NCBI GenBank assembly: GCA_900169235.1
Contig: FWCC01000309.1
Location: 1 to 64,000 of the forward strand
Reading direction: 5' to 3'
DNA: 64,000 bases
From: Zarea fungicola
Lineage: Eukaryota > Ascomycota > Sordariomycetes > Hypocreales > Cordycipitaceae
The translations under genes were made by a program, and so were the position numbers. This document shows, piece after piece, positions 1-11,575 of the stretch (its first letter is position 1; each line of letters opens with the position of its first letter). Under the pieces are notes generated by a model that was not told the DNA's origin, searched no databases, and saw only the letters and a list, made by a program, of their open reading frames with translations.

Positions 1-1939
1 GGTGGGGGCGTGGCACAAGTAGCCGGACAGTAGCGCAAAATGAGTGCCTTTTGAGCCTAACCCCGATACTGACTGCTTGGGGACCTGGTCAGGCCTTGAT
101 AGTCCCAGTTACAATGTGGATTTGGAGATTTTTTATTGGTAGGTACAGATACTTGATACTTAAAGAGTGCAATATATACAGCGTGTGTTCAGTACTCACC
201 CATCTGAATCATCGTTGTTGTTTTCCAGCTCCCGAGCCACGATTGAACGCATTCTACGTACATAATCTTGGCGCATCGGTGCAGGCTCAATGATCGCGCC
301 CGAACATTGCCGCCCACCACAACATTCTGGTCCGTGCACCCCTTCGGAAGGCCAACCTGTTCTCTGTGTGCCAGGCGGAGGATATTGTGTGTGGAGTACG
401 GCGTTGGGCAAAAGTTCCTTGCTGATATCTAGTGCTGGGCGGGGAGTTGTAAAACTTTTCATCCTAGAGCAATCAATTTACATGCGCCGAACAAGGACGT
501 ACTCAACACACCTCCCAATTTGGTATATGCCTGCAGCCGAGGGATAATGTCTGGGGAGACAGCGGGGACCAAGGGACATCGCGCGCTCGAAATGTGACGG
601 AGGCTGTCATGCTTGCATGCCGCCAAGGCATTTTTCTGGCCGTTCAAATGAAGCTTTCCCTTGTTCAGTACATATGGTGCGCTCGTCCTGCTTGCATCAA
701 TAGCCCATGCTAGTGCCGCCTGCAAATAAGAGGCGCCACCCCGACAGCAACCATGCACATGTGGCTAGCATCAATGCCAAATAGGATGGGCGGTCTCCTT
801 ACCGTGATAGTCCAGTACGGCTTGGAAGACAACAGGGATAATTGCGAAGGTCGAGACGAAGGCACATGAGGAATTGCGGAATAAGAATTATCAGAGATGT
901 TTTCGATGTAGGTTGGCGGCCCCAGTTTTGGCCCAAAAAGCGCGCTTCGGACCGATGGCCACTATCTCTATTCCTGGTACTTGCTGGCCATGGGGGTTAA
1001 GCCACATTCCTTTAGTGGGCCACAACACTGGAGACAGCAGACTAATATTGCATGTGCAGTTGTAATTACCAGTAACTAACACTATTATTCCGTGACCCTT
1101 GCAAATGACAGTGACTGGGTGAAGAGAGAAGAAGAAGCACAGTACTATGAAGTCTGGATTTTGCAGGTCGCGTTTTCGTCAATGTAGGTCGCGACCTACT
1201 ATATTAGGTTTAGCGCCGATTTAGACCCGTAAGTGACCCATATAACTCTTTCTAAGCCAATCAGAGGCCAGCTCTTAACAGCGTTATAAACCTCAAATGG
1301 CGTTCTCTTATTATGAACCAGTAAATTTACAATAATAAGCAGGGCCAAGACCACTGGTTTGCTACCAGTACAGAAACTGCTGCCAGGACCTTTTGTCAAC
1401 GCCATCACCTCTATATACCGTGTCCCTGTAAATGGGGCCATCCACAAGCACGCATTCCGCCAAAACATGTCGCAAGGATCGGGCCACCGGCTTCACCCCC
1501 TGCCACCTAATCCTAGCTGCATTAACGTGCTTCCCAGGCCTAAATCATGGACAGCCTGCTGCCTTTTTCTGACACACCAAAACCGCCCACGTCATGTTAC
1601 TGGTACCATTGGCAGCCCTTAGTTCAACTTACATCTCTAAGACATTGACAGGCAGCTTCGCAAGCTAATGGAGAGAGTTCTTTGTCAGCGGCACAGTCAT
1701 GCAGCCCGCATATTGCTTTGTGAACTGATCCAGGAGCCCTCTTTGTTCTGCGGTAATCATGAGAAGAGCCTTGTTTCAGTCAACACCAACTAATGCTATG
1801 GGGTTCAACTGCCATAAGTAGAGCAATAAATTACATGCAGAAATGAAACAATTCTCAAAGGCGAAAAGAAATAAAAAGAAAGTCAACCATGACACATACT
1901 ATAACCCTGACCGAAGACTGGCTCCCTCATCGTCAGCAA
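1..1939. other. Gene-poor left flank
   Basis: No gene can be supported here. On the minus strand an 88-codon open frame (462 down to 196) ends in Asn/Asp codons followed by a GTGAGT donor-like sequence at about 217-212, which could be an exon remnant of a gene running off the left edge. I do not recognise its product. The rest shows only short frames in all phases. Confidence 0.4.
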
Positions 1940-3967
1940 TAACCTCCCCTCACTCTCTCGGTTCCTCAACACCACCACGCTGCCGGCTTCCAACTTCACT
2001 ACCACATCCACATTGTGTGAGAGATGCAACCGATGCGCAATCACAACAATCTTACAATCCCTTAGATCTTCGTCAATCAGCTGCTAAATTTTTTAATCCG
2101 CCCCAATAGTCCATGGCGCTGCCTCGTCCATCATCACAATCTTGAATCCTGAATTCGCGGAAACCCACGAGGGTTCATGGTTGCCGGGATGACCTCGTCC
2201 ATTGGCGTGTCTTCTGCGTCAAACGGATACAAATTGAACCGCACAGTTAATTCAATCTCCACGCCATCTTAAGTGAGAGTATAAATGAGGGACCGTAAAC
2301 GCTCGCATGATAAAGTCTTCATGTCCCTGCCGTGAATAGAATCGCTCTCGGGCACTCAAATATGTGTAGTAGAGCGAGGAAAATGGTCGACTTGCTACTA
2401 AAGGACAGCCCAAGTTAGCAACCGGATGTGTGCAGAGTATTCCTTAAAACAAAGCATTGAAATCGCTGTACAGCCTGCTGTACCAGATTTATCGCCATGC
2501 TAAATGTTGACAGTAGAGATGTCTAAGGCTTGATATACTGTCCAGTCCTCATATCTCAATTGTTGTCTCCCCACGTGGCTGTACCCAAACTATGTCTTTC
2601 TTGACTTACTCGTAGCTTAAATAGACTGACTCGATCTCAAATTTACCTGTGGATGGCCAGTCCTTGGCCAAGTCTAGACAGCCCAGTCTGTCTTTTTCTG
2701 TGGCGTCGCGCTTCACCTCAAAGGCAACGTCTGCTTCTGCAAGAAGGTTAGTTTACTCAAGTCAGTTTTTAACGAGTTCCAGCATACGTCTATTTGTCGT
2801 CGTCACCACTGTGGTGCCTTGTCGATGAACTAAGCTGCCAGGCTCAAAGAGCTGTGTAAAGACTGTCGCCGTGGAAGATATCATCCAGTATGACTATGGA
2901 AGTCTCAATGTACATATATCGTGCCAGCTCCTAGTATTGAAAATGAGCCAACTTCCAATGCTCTCCGGAACAGTGGTACGCATAACTTAAGAGACGCTGC
3001 TTTTGACCGCGCCGAGGTCGCATCCATTTGTGCCAATCACTGTCTATTAGCCAGCGGGTAGCTTAGCAATAGCAACTTCAAGGGCACAGGCATGAGTGAT
3101 TTAGTTATACTGAGACTCGATGAACCCATTGTGACCGATGAACTTTTCTCGTATGAATCAGTTGCGAAGCCGGGGTTTCTGGGTGGCATAGGAAATATCA
3201 GTCGACAGGACGGACACCGTGGCAGCCCTCGGCGCAATTTCTCTCAGAACCATCTGCTGAAAGGCAGACTTACCGCTGCCCACAGCGCCATGCATTATGG
3301 CTGAGCTACTGGCTTCAACAAGAAGGCTCACATCTTTTAGCACTTCCCGTTCCTTGTCGGAGATAACCGTCATGTTTCAAACTGAATAGTAATCTTCGGC
3401 TCCGATTCACCCACACATACACTGTTCACTCCGAGTTCGATGTTCTCAGCATCCGGTCCCGGTTAAAATTTGCCGGTTATCCTTGATTTAAAACTGGCTA
3501 TCTGGCTCTGGCAAACCTTCAATGGCTAGATCGTTCTGAAAGCTGAAGATGAGAAGATAATTCATAGGAAAGTATCCCTGTTCCAGAAACCCATTTCAGA
3601 CTCGGTGGCGTGACTGATACGAAGCTTTCCCGAGTGTGCCAGATACCGTTTTTGCAACTCCTCTAGAATAGTTATAGCTAGATTGATAATGGCATGAATA
3701 ATCTGAGCTGTGCCGATGAGGTCAATGCTATATCTCAAAAAGTAGGAACGGGTAGTTGCAACTTCTACAAGCACAACAGGCAGACGGTCGCATGGAATTC
3801 ACATGGGCAGTGTAAAGAACGAGAATTGCACATGTAGAGGTAACTATCGACATGACTGAAGATGCAAGAGGTGTGCTTGACTGTAATCCGGATTGTATTT
3901 GCCAGAGTAATGCCTTGGTGAGGTAAAGGAGCAACGACATCCAGCTTGGCGCAGAGCAGCGACCCAT
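1940..3967 (-). pseudogene. Decayed ABCC-type (MRP-like) ABC transporter
   Basis: Minus-strand pieces in different frames line up, in the right order, with a fungal ABCC full transporter. From 3967 to 3562 come N-terminal membrane (TMD0/linker) pieces, including an RPS motif and an ending resembling the conserved WNR motif. From 3373 to about 2760 comes nucleotide-binding domain 1: Walker A (GAVGSGKS), an ISYATQ Q-loop region, a damaged GQKQR signature and Walker B (VILDD). From about 2690 to 1940 comes NBD2: the WPSTGKFEIE lead-in, a Walker A with SSKST for GSGKST, RFNLYPF, Walker B (MMDEA) and an AHRL switch histidine. Intact members are about 1,450 residues (about 4.4 kb). Here only about 2 kb remains, most of both membrane domains is missing, and stops and frameshifts are frequent. 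The relic cannot encode a working pump. Confidence 0.85.
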
Positions 3968-5852
3968 GTCATGCTACCTTCGGGGTGTCGTGCTGGAAAA
4001 TCTTGTCGAGAGATAAAATGTAATGACTAATATAAAAATGGTGCCAGTACCAGTCTCAAGACTCTCTGCTAAACAAGAGAGGGGAGTCAAAATGGTAGCG
4101 AGCTGCGGGCCAAGCTCGTTGCCTGGGGCTGACCTCATGCTAGATGACGAGACAGGAGCTCTGGATGGGCTGTGGCCGCACTCTTGCTTGGGGCACTTAA
4201 AAGCCGCAGAATATTAGTAAAAATATCGACTCTCGAGATAGCAACCCAAAGGGTAGATCATATCATAGCAAAGCCCAAACATATCTATATGCAGGAGTCT
4301 TCATTGTCATCCCACTCAATCACACAAGGAAACGACCATAGCAAACCAACATTGTGGATCAATACAGCACCGTCAATTGAACATAGGGACCTCTTCTATC
4401 ATCTAAAGATCTTGTTGATACATGCGAAAGTATAGTAACGAAAGGAGCATGTCAATTGTAGGATCAGGATACTGTGCTGGTGGGTCGACAAAAACCATCT
4501 AAGCTTCTGCGCTATATAATGCGAGGCTCTGTTTGCTCCCAGCATGCAGACGATGCTCCAAAGGCGGAAACGGAAGGATTTGTGCTCGAACTTGGTAAAT
4601 TTTGGTCGATACAGTGTGGTTTTCTAGGTTTAGCGGGGTGTTTTTCTTCTAGTCGATGCATAATTTTGCTGAGATGTGAGCTCAAGCTCATGGTGCATCT
4701 CCATCATTGCTGCTGCAACTGCACTGTTAGCCCGCCTGAGGTGGCCTTCCTTGCAGGTTATCACGACTGCGGCATTCAAGAGAGAGTAGTGTAAAAGCGA
4801 GTTGCTGAATTACTAAAATCCCAGCCGTTTTGATTATGTAAAAAAAAAAAAAAAAAAAATCTTTTCTTTTCTTTTCTTTCCCTCAAATTTGGAGGAACGG
4901 TAAAAATAGCTAGGGAGAGAGAGATGGCCATTTTGTGGCTCCAGCGGCTGCTTCACCTTTTTGGTACCTCGAACCCAGTAATTAATGTACTTACCTACTA
5001 CATGTGGTACAGTGGGTGTAGGTTAGTAGGTTAGTTAGTAGGTAGTTACCTTTACTGTCTCGCCATGCCCTCTGGTAGCTCGTCTTGGGTACCTGGAGCG
5101 CAGATGCCGCCAATGCTCCAGCGCCTTATTAACGCTGCTTGCCTTTGATTCTAATGCCATGTTACCCTACTTGGAGGCGAGTGGTCCTTCACAAGTTCCA
5201 GAGTTGTCCGACAATATCTGGACCAGAGTATGGTAATGGAATTAAAGCAGTATTTTTTTTTTAAAAAAAAATATATAACTAATTAACATGCTGAAAATAT
5301 TTTGATATACTTTTGACGCGGAGACAAGTGCACACACAGTACTTGCTAACCTAGGAACTCTTTTCTACAGCAGGATAGAAGTTGGCCCGTCTTTCGCGAA
5401 ACATTTTCTATTTAAATTACAAACACGCGCCTTTTATACAAGATTGGGAATTTCAGAAAGAAGAAAACATTCCTGCGCACTAAACACTCTAAAAGAAGTG
5501 GCGAAACCAGTCCAATATGACAGGCACCTTTGTTCGTGGCGCCTCCACATGGTGATTTCGCCCACTTCCAGCTCCGCACATGAACTGGGTGCCCGCCACA
5601 CCCGCTTTCTCGAATCAATCGCCAGGGAACATCCCCCACCAGCGGAAGCGGACGGGCCGGAAAAGCATCGCACGCACACTATTTGTCCAAATAGTATCCT
5701 TGCCTCTTTCTCCCCCTCACCATTCGATCCCCCGATCGACCAGTCCGCCCTTTTCACCCACGCCATACGCCAACCAAATCCCTCTCAGCTTGCGCTGCTC
5801 CTCCCAACCGACTGAGCGACGGCGAGTCGACGCCCCAAGCGCGCCATAAACA
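3968..5852. other. Intergenic region with homopolymer and CT tracts
   Basis: No gene seen. It holds a run of about 20 A at 4840-4859 followed by TTTTC/CT repeats, a TAGGT/TAGTTAG-rich stretch near 5020-5050, and a T8-A9 AT-rich block at 5250-5272. The last few hundred bases are the probable promoter and leader of the UstYa-like gene. Confidence 0.5.
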
Positions 5853-6854
5853 ATGTCGTTGAACGCCGCCAAAGGTTACCATCTCGTCCAACCGGGCGAG
5901 TCCGGTGACGATGACGGCCACCTGAGCCGTCGCGAGACTGTCTTGGCGCAAAAGGAGCGGCGCTTCAGGTTCGTCTTCATTGGCAACATTGCACTCTTCG
6001 TTGTCTCGCTCTGCGTCCTTGTCACATCCTGGTTCTCCAAGCCCTCGATGCTGGCCTGCGACAGGCTTCTCTCACCACATTGTAAGTGCTGCCCTTGTCG
6101 AGTTGGACACAGAAAGGGAAAATCTAACTTGTATCAGCGCCTGTATTTAATGGTGGCGTGGAGCACTGGGAGGGCCATTTCCAGAATGTCTTTAACCAGA
6201 CGTCGAAATACCGAGGACCACCGACGCTTGAACTCGAAACTGCCTGGGAGGAGTTGTGGTACCGTATGTTTTCTCTTTCTTCCCTTCATCGCAAGCAAGC
6301 TCTCAAAGTAGCTCATATTTTCCTAACTTGGTACATCACAGAACCGGGAGTTGGCCTTCATATGGACGACATTGTTAAGTTGAACAAGACACGACCTGGT
6401 GTCGAGTTCACCGAAATAGAAGGCAGCGACCCCAAGAACCCAACATATGCCTCCACTCTTGAAGCATTTCATCAGCTCCACTGCCTGGTAAACCCTCTTC
6501 CCTCTTTCCCCCAGTATCAAAGGGTAACATGGCTCGGTCCCTCTGCTAACCCGTCGTCACCAGAGCCTTGTCCGCCAAGCAACCTGGCCGCTCAAGATGT
6601 TCAACGAGAGCTGGCATGCTTACCCCTGGTTTCTCACCGATGAGCTTGCTGGTCGCATGCACGTCGACCACTGCATCGAGTCTCTGCGCCTCAGCCTCAT
6701 GTGCTACGCCGACGTCACACCCGTTCTCGCAGAAAATGCCCCCAACCGGCCGACTGGTCTGCAGCTCGACTTCAACGTCCATCATAAGTGCCGCAACTAC
6801 GACAAGATGCTTGACTGGGTCAAGGCCCACGGCGTCGATGTCCCACCAGAGTAA
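5853..6854 (+). CDS. UstYa-like (DUF3328) oxidase
   Basis: Four exons (5853-6081, 6138-6263, 6342-6487, 6564-6854) give 263 residues. UstYa-family proteins are membrane-anchored oxidases that cyclise or hydroxylate fungal ribosomal peptides (ustiloxin, asperipin, cyclochlorotine) and modify some other metabolites. The protein has a short cytosolic N-terminus, one membrane segment around residues 38-60 (FVFIGNIALFVVSL), then a globular domain. Both hallmark HxxHC motifs are present: HQLHC at 162-166, at the end of exon 3, and HVDHC at 200-204. All introns are short, with GTAAGT, GTATGT and GTAAAC donors, and their removal restores frame and motifs. The length fits the family. No precursor-peptide gene with repeated cores, UstF-like monooxygenase or other biosynthetic enzyme lies within the visible neighbourhood, so the substrate is unknown. 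The family call is secure; the pathway is not. Confidence 0.9.
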
Positions 6855-7601
6855 AAATGGAAAGTTGGAATGATTCATGTATATCATATTTAAAGTCAAG
6901 TTTTGGATAGTACATAGAAATTGGAACAGCAGTTCATATCCATTCTACGTATTTGTGTACACATAGTACATATGCAGGCGTACGGTTGACACTGACCCGA
7001 AGTATATATCCTGCAGCTCCGCTATCGTTAAATTGCCGTTTACGTGCTGCGAGGCTGCGGCACATTTAAACCCGTTACGTAAACTTAAGAAGGTACTGGC
7101 CATATCGTAGTAATACGGCGAGGTAAGTCGGTAATCAATATCCGCGTCCTGACGTCAGTAACCATACCATCATCAACCTTCGGGTCGGCAAAAAGGCAGT
7201 GTCGACCCCGCATGCTCATCGCCGTGGACTGTGACTATCCCGACGCCTAAAACTTACAGAAAAGAAAGGCTGTCTCGTGGATTCGCTCGCATTTCCAGCT
7301 TGTCGATCACTACCAAATCAATCGCAATACGACGCAGGACCTTCCCGCATCTGCTACCGATCATTTTTGATTCGGATGCATTTGTTCATTCGCGTTACTT
7401 TGCCAGACAGTGTAAAAATAGCCGACGGCAGACACATGTCTGATTGTATGCAATAGCGTTGCAGTGCCGACCGGGATAAGATTATATACGACACTGCCTT
7501 CCACATATACTGGACAAATATTTAAAGACTGGCATCCCCACGAAATTTGCAGGAGCCACGACTTAGACTCGGCCAAGTGAATCTAGGACATTCGTTCAAA
7601 C
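6855..7601. promoter_or_regulatory. UstYa 3' region and fucosidase promoter
   Basis: No gene seen. A TATA-like ATTATATA lies at 7481-7488, about 115 bases before the fucosidase ATG. A GATAAG (7475-7480) just upstream is a possible GATA-factor site. Confidence 0.4.
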
Positions 7602-9644
7602 ATGAATTGGCTAGGTAGTATAGCGGTTGTGGCTTCAGTGGCGTCAGCCCTGCCGAGCACCGATGGGGTGCAAGCTGCCTCGTTTGGTATGTCACTAAAG
7701 CCAAGTCGACTGTAGAATGTCAAGTCGTCTAGATCTTAACCGATTTCGTTTAGGCAATGCACCAGCAATTAGCGTCCTCGCTCCTAATCTCACTACCAAG
7801 TGGTTTGAGGGTAGCGACTATGTACAGGTGGTAGAGGTCTTTGTCCAAAACACGGACGAGACGCATTTCCTCCTCAAGAGTCATGACCTCAAGGTGGTGG
7901 TCGACTCGCCGTCTCTAGACACAATCATCCCTGGCACTGTCAAGCGCCTGGCCCCAGGCCAAAAAGCGCTCGTTCAAGTTGGCGTCAGGAACAAATCCGG
8001 CATGTCAGCTGGTAGTGAATGCACCGGCAAAGTCTCTGCGTCAGTAAGCTCGCACGGTCAAGCTGCTTCAACAGATGTTTCGGGCATATGCGGTATCAGT
8101 GATTACGAGAATACCGCAGACAGCCTGCTCACCCACCGCACACCCGACTGGTTCGACAAGATCAAATATGGTATTTTCATTCATTGGGGTCTGTACTCAG
8201 TCCCTGCCTATGGAAATACCGGCAGCAGTGAAAAATATGCCGAGTGGTGAGTGTACTCATGAGGTCAATTTTGCGAAAGCAAATTCTAACCGAAGCTGTA
8301 GGTACTGGAAGTGGCAACATGATCCTGAAGACGAGACACAGACATATCAGTATCATCTCAAAACTTATGGCGAGAATGTCAACTATGATGACTTTGCCGC
8401 CAATTTTACGGGCAGCAGTTTCAATGCCAAAGATTGGGTCGACCTCTTTGCCGACGCCGGCGCACAGTACTTCGTTCCAACAACAAGTACATCCCTCCCC
8501 ATGCAATATCTGCTTGACAAAAAATCTGCTGATATGACTATTCAGAACACCATGACGGCTTTGCACTATTCAACTTTTCCGAGGCCATCAGCCGCCGCTC
8601 CTCCGTGCATTACGGCCCTAATCGCGACTTCATCGACGAGCTATTTGCGGCTGCAAAGCAGCACCAACCGCACTTGCGCCGTGGTACCTACTTTAGTCTG
8701 CCGGAGTGGTACAATCCCAAATACAAAAACGGTGCGACCTTTGGGGGAGGCCCGCCCAAGAACCCGTATACTGGCGCGACGCTCGACTACACCGGCTCTG
8801 TTGACATTGATGATTTCGTAGCCGACGTACAACAGCCACAGATGGAGGCGCTGGCGTATGCGTACAACACGGAACTGCTGTGGTGCGATATTGGAGGGCC
8901 AAACAACTCGCCTGATATGCTTTCCAAATGGATCAACTGGGCCAAAGACCAGGGACGGCAGGTGACATTTAACTCGCGATGCGGTCTGAAGGGCGATTTT
9001 GATACACCAGAGTGCGTAACCGTCGCGTGTACAGCGGCATTCGGTTTGAGGATACTACTTGCTAACTTGATTTCGCTGTAAACAGATATGATCCAAACCC
9101 AACGCATCCTCTGGATAGAAAGTGGGAGTCCAGCAGGGGCATGGATCCCCATTCCTACGGCTACAACCAAGTCACACCCGACAACGAGTACATGACGGGC
9201 GAGGCAATTGTTACCTCTCTCATCGACATTGTTGCCAACAATGGCAATTTCCTCCTCGATATTGGTCCGCGCGGCGACGGCTCCATTGCCGAGATCATGC
9301 AGACGAATCTGCGCGATGCTGGTGCGTGGATCCGTGCTCGCAGCGAGGCCATCTTTGACACGACGTACTGGTCTGTGACAGCGGGGGCGGATCCATTTCG
9401 GTATACAATGACGGAAGATGCCTTTTACGTTCACCATATTGGCCAGCCGCCGCGGGTTCTGGTGATTCCGGACCCGGTGCCGTTGTTGCCAGGGGATCGT
9501 GTTACGGCACTAGGGGGTACGGCAAGTGGTACGCCAGTGGGGTTTACATGGACAGGTATTGGTACGTTGAGTCTGGCGTTGCCAGATGTTGTGATTGAGG
9601 GAGACAAATATATCTGGACATTCAAGATTGAGTATGTGAGGTGA
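7602..9644 (+). CDS. Secreted alpha-L-fucosidase, GH29
   Basis: Five exons (7602-7686, 7754-8246, 8302-8486, 8546-9011, 9086-9644) give 595 residues. GH29 enzymes hydrolyse terminal alpha-L-fucose from glycans with retention of configuration. The N-terminus (MNWLGSIAVVASVASA) is a likely signal peptide, so the enzyme is probably secreted. About 130 residues of beta-rich sequence precede the catalytic barrel, as in several fungal GH29 proteins. The barrel opens with DKIKYGIFIHWGLYSVPA, contains the substrate-binding KHHDGF motif (from about residue 255, split across the third intron) and has the catalytic nucleophile in LLWCDIGG (Asp369). RGMDPHSYGYN and LDIGPRGDGSI are further family motifs. 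The general acid is poorly conserved in this family and I cannot assign it. There are several in-frame Asn-X-Ser/Thr sequons. Splicing at every intron rebuilds a family motif, so the model is firm. Confidence 0.93.
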
Positions 9645-10365
9645 ACCCGAGAGAGCTTCGAGACCGGATGCGGCAATTGTTGCGGGGAAATCGTTTCTTT
9701 AATTTTTGATAATGGAGGGTAGTCAAAATGTAAAGCAAATAATACTTGACCATTAAGCTTAAGCATGAGCGGAATTAGTTCGGAGTCTTTCGTTATAATG
9801 GCGTGTAATAGGGAATAAGACGGGTTGTGCCTCTGAAGCCAGCAACATGGTACGAGCAGCAGCGTTGTTGCCCTGTTTCGGGAACACAACGTCACGTCTA
9901 TAGTTTACACAGAGCAGTCCTCTTTTCAATCATAGTCGCTAGTTCGCTCTGTTCATTGTGTATACTAAAAACACAAAATGTTGGTTCACGTCATTGCACC
10001 GAACAGCTCAAACACTACCACAGCATGCAGAAACCAATGATTGAACGAAGACCGTTTTCGCTTGTTAGTAATAATATAATTGATTTCTACCATGGGTATT
10101 GCTAACTATACCATTTTGCTTTATACAACAGCGTTTATGCATGATCACATCACACCTTCTCCCTTCTCGAGAGATCTCACGGTACATACTTTCTTTTTCG
10201 TTCCTTTTTCGTCCATTTCTGCCTTCAGTTAGAGCCTTCTACGGCAATATAGAGGGGCTTCGTGCACTTCTGGCAGATGTTATAGCATACCACTTCGGTA
10301 CCAAGCCAACTGACATTGAAATTTCCAACCAAGTATGGTGGTGACATCGATCCTTCAATCTCTAC
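9645..10365. other. Intergenic region upstream of phosphotransferase relic
   Basis: No intact gene. Plus-strand codons around 10225-10340 (RAFYGNIEGLRALL...) may be an eroded 5' piece of the phosphotransferase relic that follows, but the similarity is too weak to include. Confidence 0.35.
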
Positions 10366-11070
10366 GTGCCACTCTGGGTCGAAGGTGACCCCATAGGTCA
10401 AATGTGCCGGAATTTGTCATTATTCGCTTTCCTCTACCTTACCGCGTCGGAGAGAAAAGAGCACCCGGCAGCTCGGACGAAAAGCTCTGCGCTTTCCTTG
10501 ACTGATCTTCATCGAAGCAACCTACTTGTTGGTAAGCAGTGGAAAATCACATGCATTATTGAGCTATAATTTGTGTCTTTGTGACAAATCGAGTTTATAC
10601 AAACCCCATACTGGCTCAATGGTAGATTCATCAACGAAGCCACCTCTGTCGATCTGGTTCCCATACACGCAAGCTTTATAGAGTATATCAGGCGTGGGGA
10701 GAAACTGCAGCAGTGCCGCGGCCAAGATATGGAGCCACCGTCATCCATCATGCAGCAGTCTTGGGCAAATGGCACATTTTGGGTCCCTTTGTCACTAAGG
10801 GAGCTAGTGTCTTTCACGGAAATATTTTGTCAACGCATCCTTGAAGCCCATTTCGATTGTCCTGATGAAGAGCTTGATAATAGTGCGTACTTCTGTTTCT
10901 GTTCCCGTCTCTTCCGCCGCAATGCGCCTAGCATCATGGATCAAAAACTAAACGACCAAGAGAGGTACCTGGAAAGGCTTACAAACGCCTTTACCGGTAC
11001 AGAAGCGCAGCCATGTCGAACGGAGCCATTCGTGCCAAAGTCCATTGGACAAATTCAGACCTTGACTTAA
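10366..11070 (+). pseudogene. Broken APH-like phosphotransferase family gene
   Basis: One reading frame carries motifs of the large fungal phosphotransferase (APH/choline-kinase fold) family: the catalytic-loop sequence SLTDLHRSNLLV followed by KITCIIEL, where intact members read on as a DLEW-like motif, then IEFIQTPYWLNG, and a C-terminal block ending DQKLNDQERYLERL. The frame is interrupted by TAA at 10567-10569 and TGA at 10579-10581, exactly where the conserved metal-binding DLEW region should be, and it resumes in the same frame. The N-terminal lobe is missing or unrecognisable and no start is convincing. A short intron over the stops is unlikely, because codons on both sides are needed for the motif. 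I read it as a dead gene. TGA could derive from CGA by a C-to-T change, but two stops do not prove repeat-induced mutation. Confidence 0.7.
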
Positions 11071-11575
11071 GAGGAGAAACAAATGGTTGTTCTGAATCTC
11101 GGAGCCATTTCCGCCAGAGCCTGTATGAACGACTCCTAACAAAAAGAATGAAACAAAATTCCACCCAGTTTTGCCACGATATTTTACAAGGAGCTGTAAG
11201 AAGATTCTTGGTCCAGTCATTCACTGCGGGGATAGTTCTGAGTCAAGCTGCCTAAATAGGAAATCCATGACTACGCAGAGCAAAGTGACTCACAGGCCTC
11301 ATGAATCTACTCCACCATGGACGGAGAAACCAATAAATGAGGCTGTGGGCGGGAATAATCTAGAGAGCTAGTTACGAAACTAGTTCAATAATTAAACGAA
11401 TTGGCTCGGACAATTTCGTGATCCACTTGAGCTTTACATCTTCGGCAAGTATATATGGAGGCAGCCTTTTCCTGTTATGAAGCCTCCAAGACAAGCTACA
11501 CTAGTTACACATACTCAATACATCGTTTGACCTTCATCTTTCTTTAGCACGTTTTATTTGCTTTCACTTTTAATC
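11071..11575. promoter_or_regulatory. Upstream region of the Rei1-like gene
   Basis: No gene seen. The last 60 bases before the ATG are pyrimidine-rich (CTTCATCTTTCTTT), as is common in fungal leaders. Confidence 0.35.

Noticed and set aside
5020..5050. Telomere-like TTAGG repeats
   Set aside because: The sequence is irregular TAGGTTAGT, not TTAGGG arrays.
8787..9437. Long minus-strand frame opposite the fucosidase
   Set aside because: It is antisense to a well-supported coding exon and shows no domain.
5853..9644. A ribosomal-peptide gene cluster around the UstYa oxidase
   Set aside because: No precursor peptide or partner enzyme is visible; a fucosidase alone does not make a cluster.
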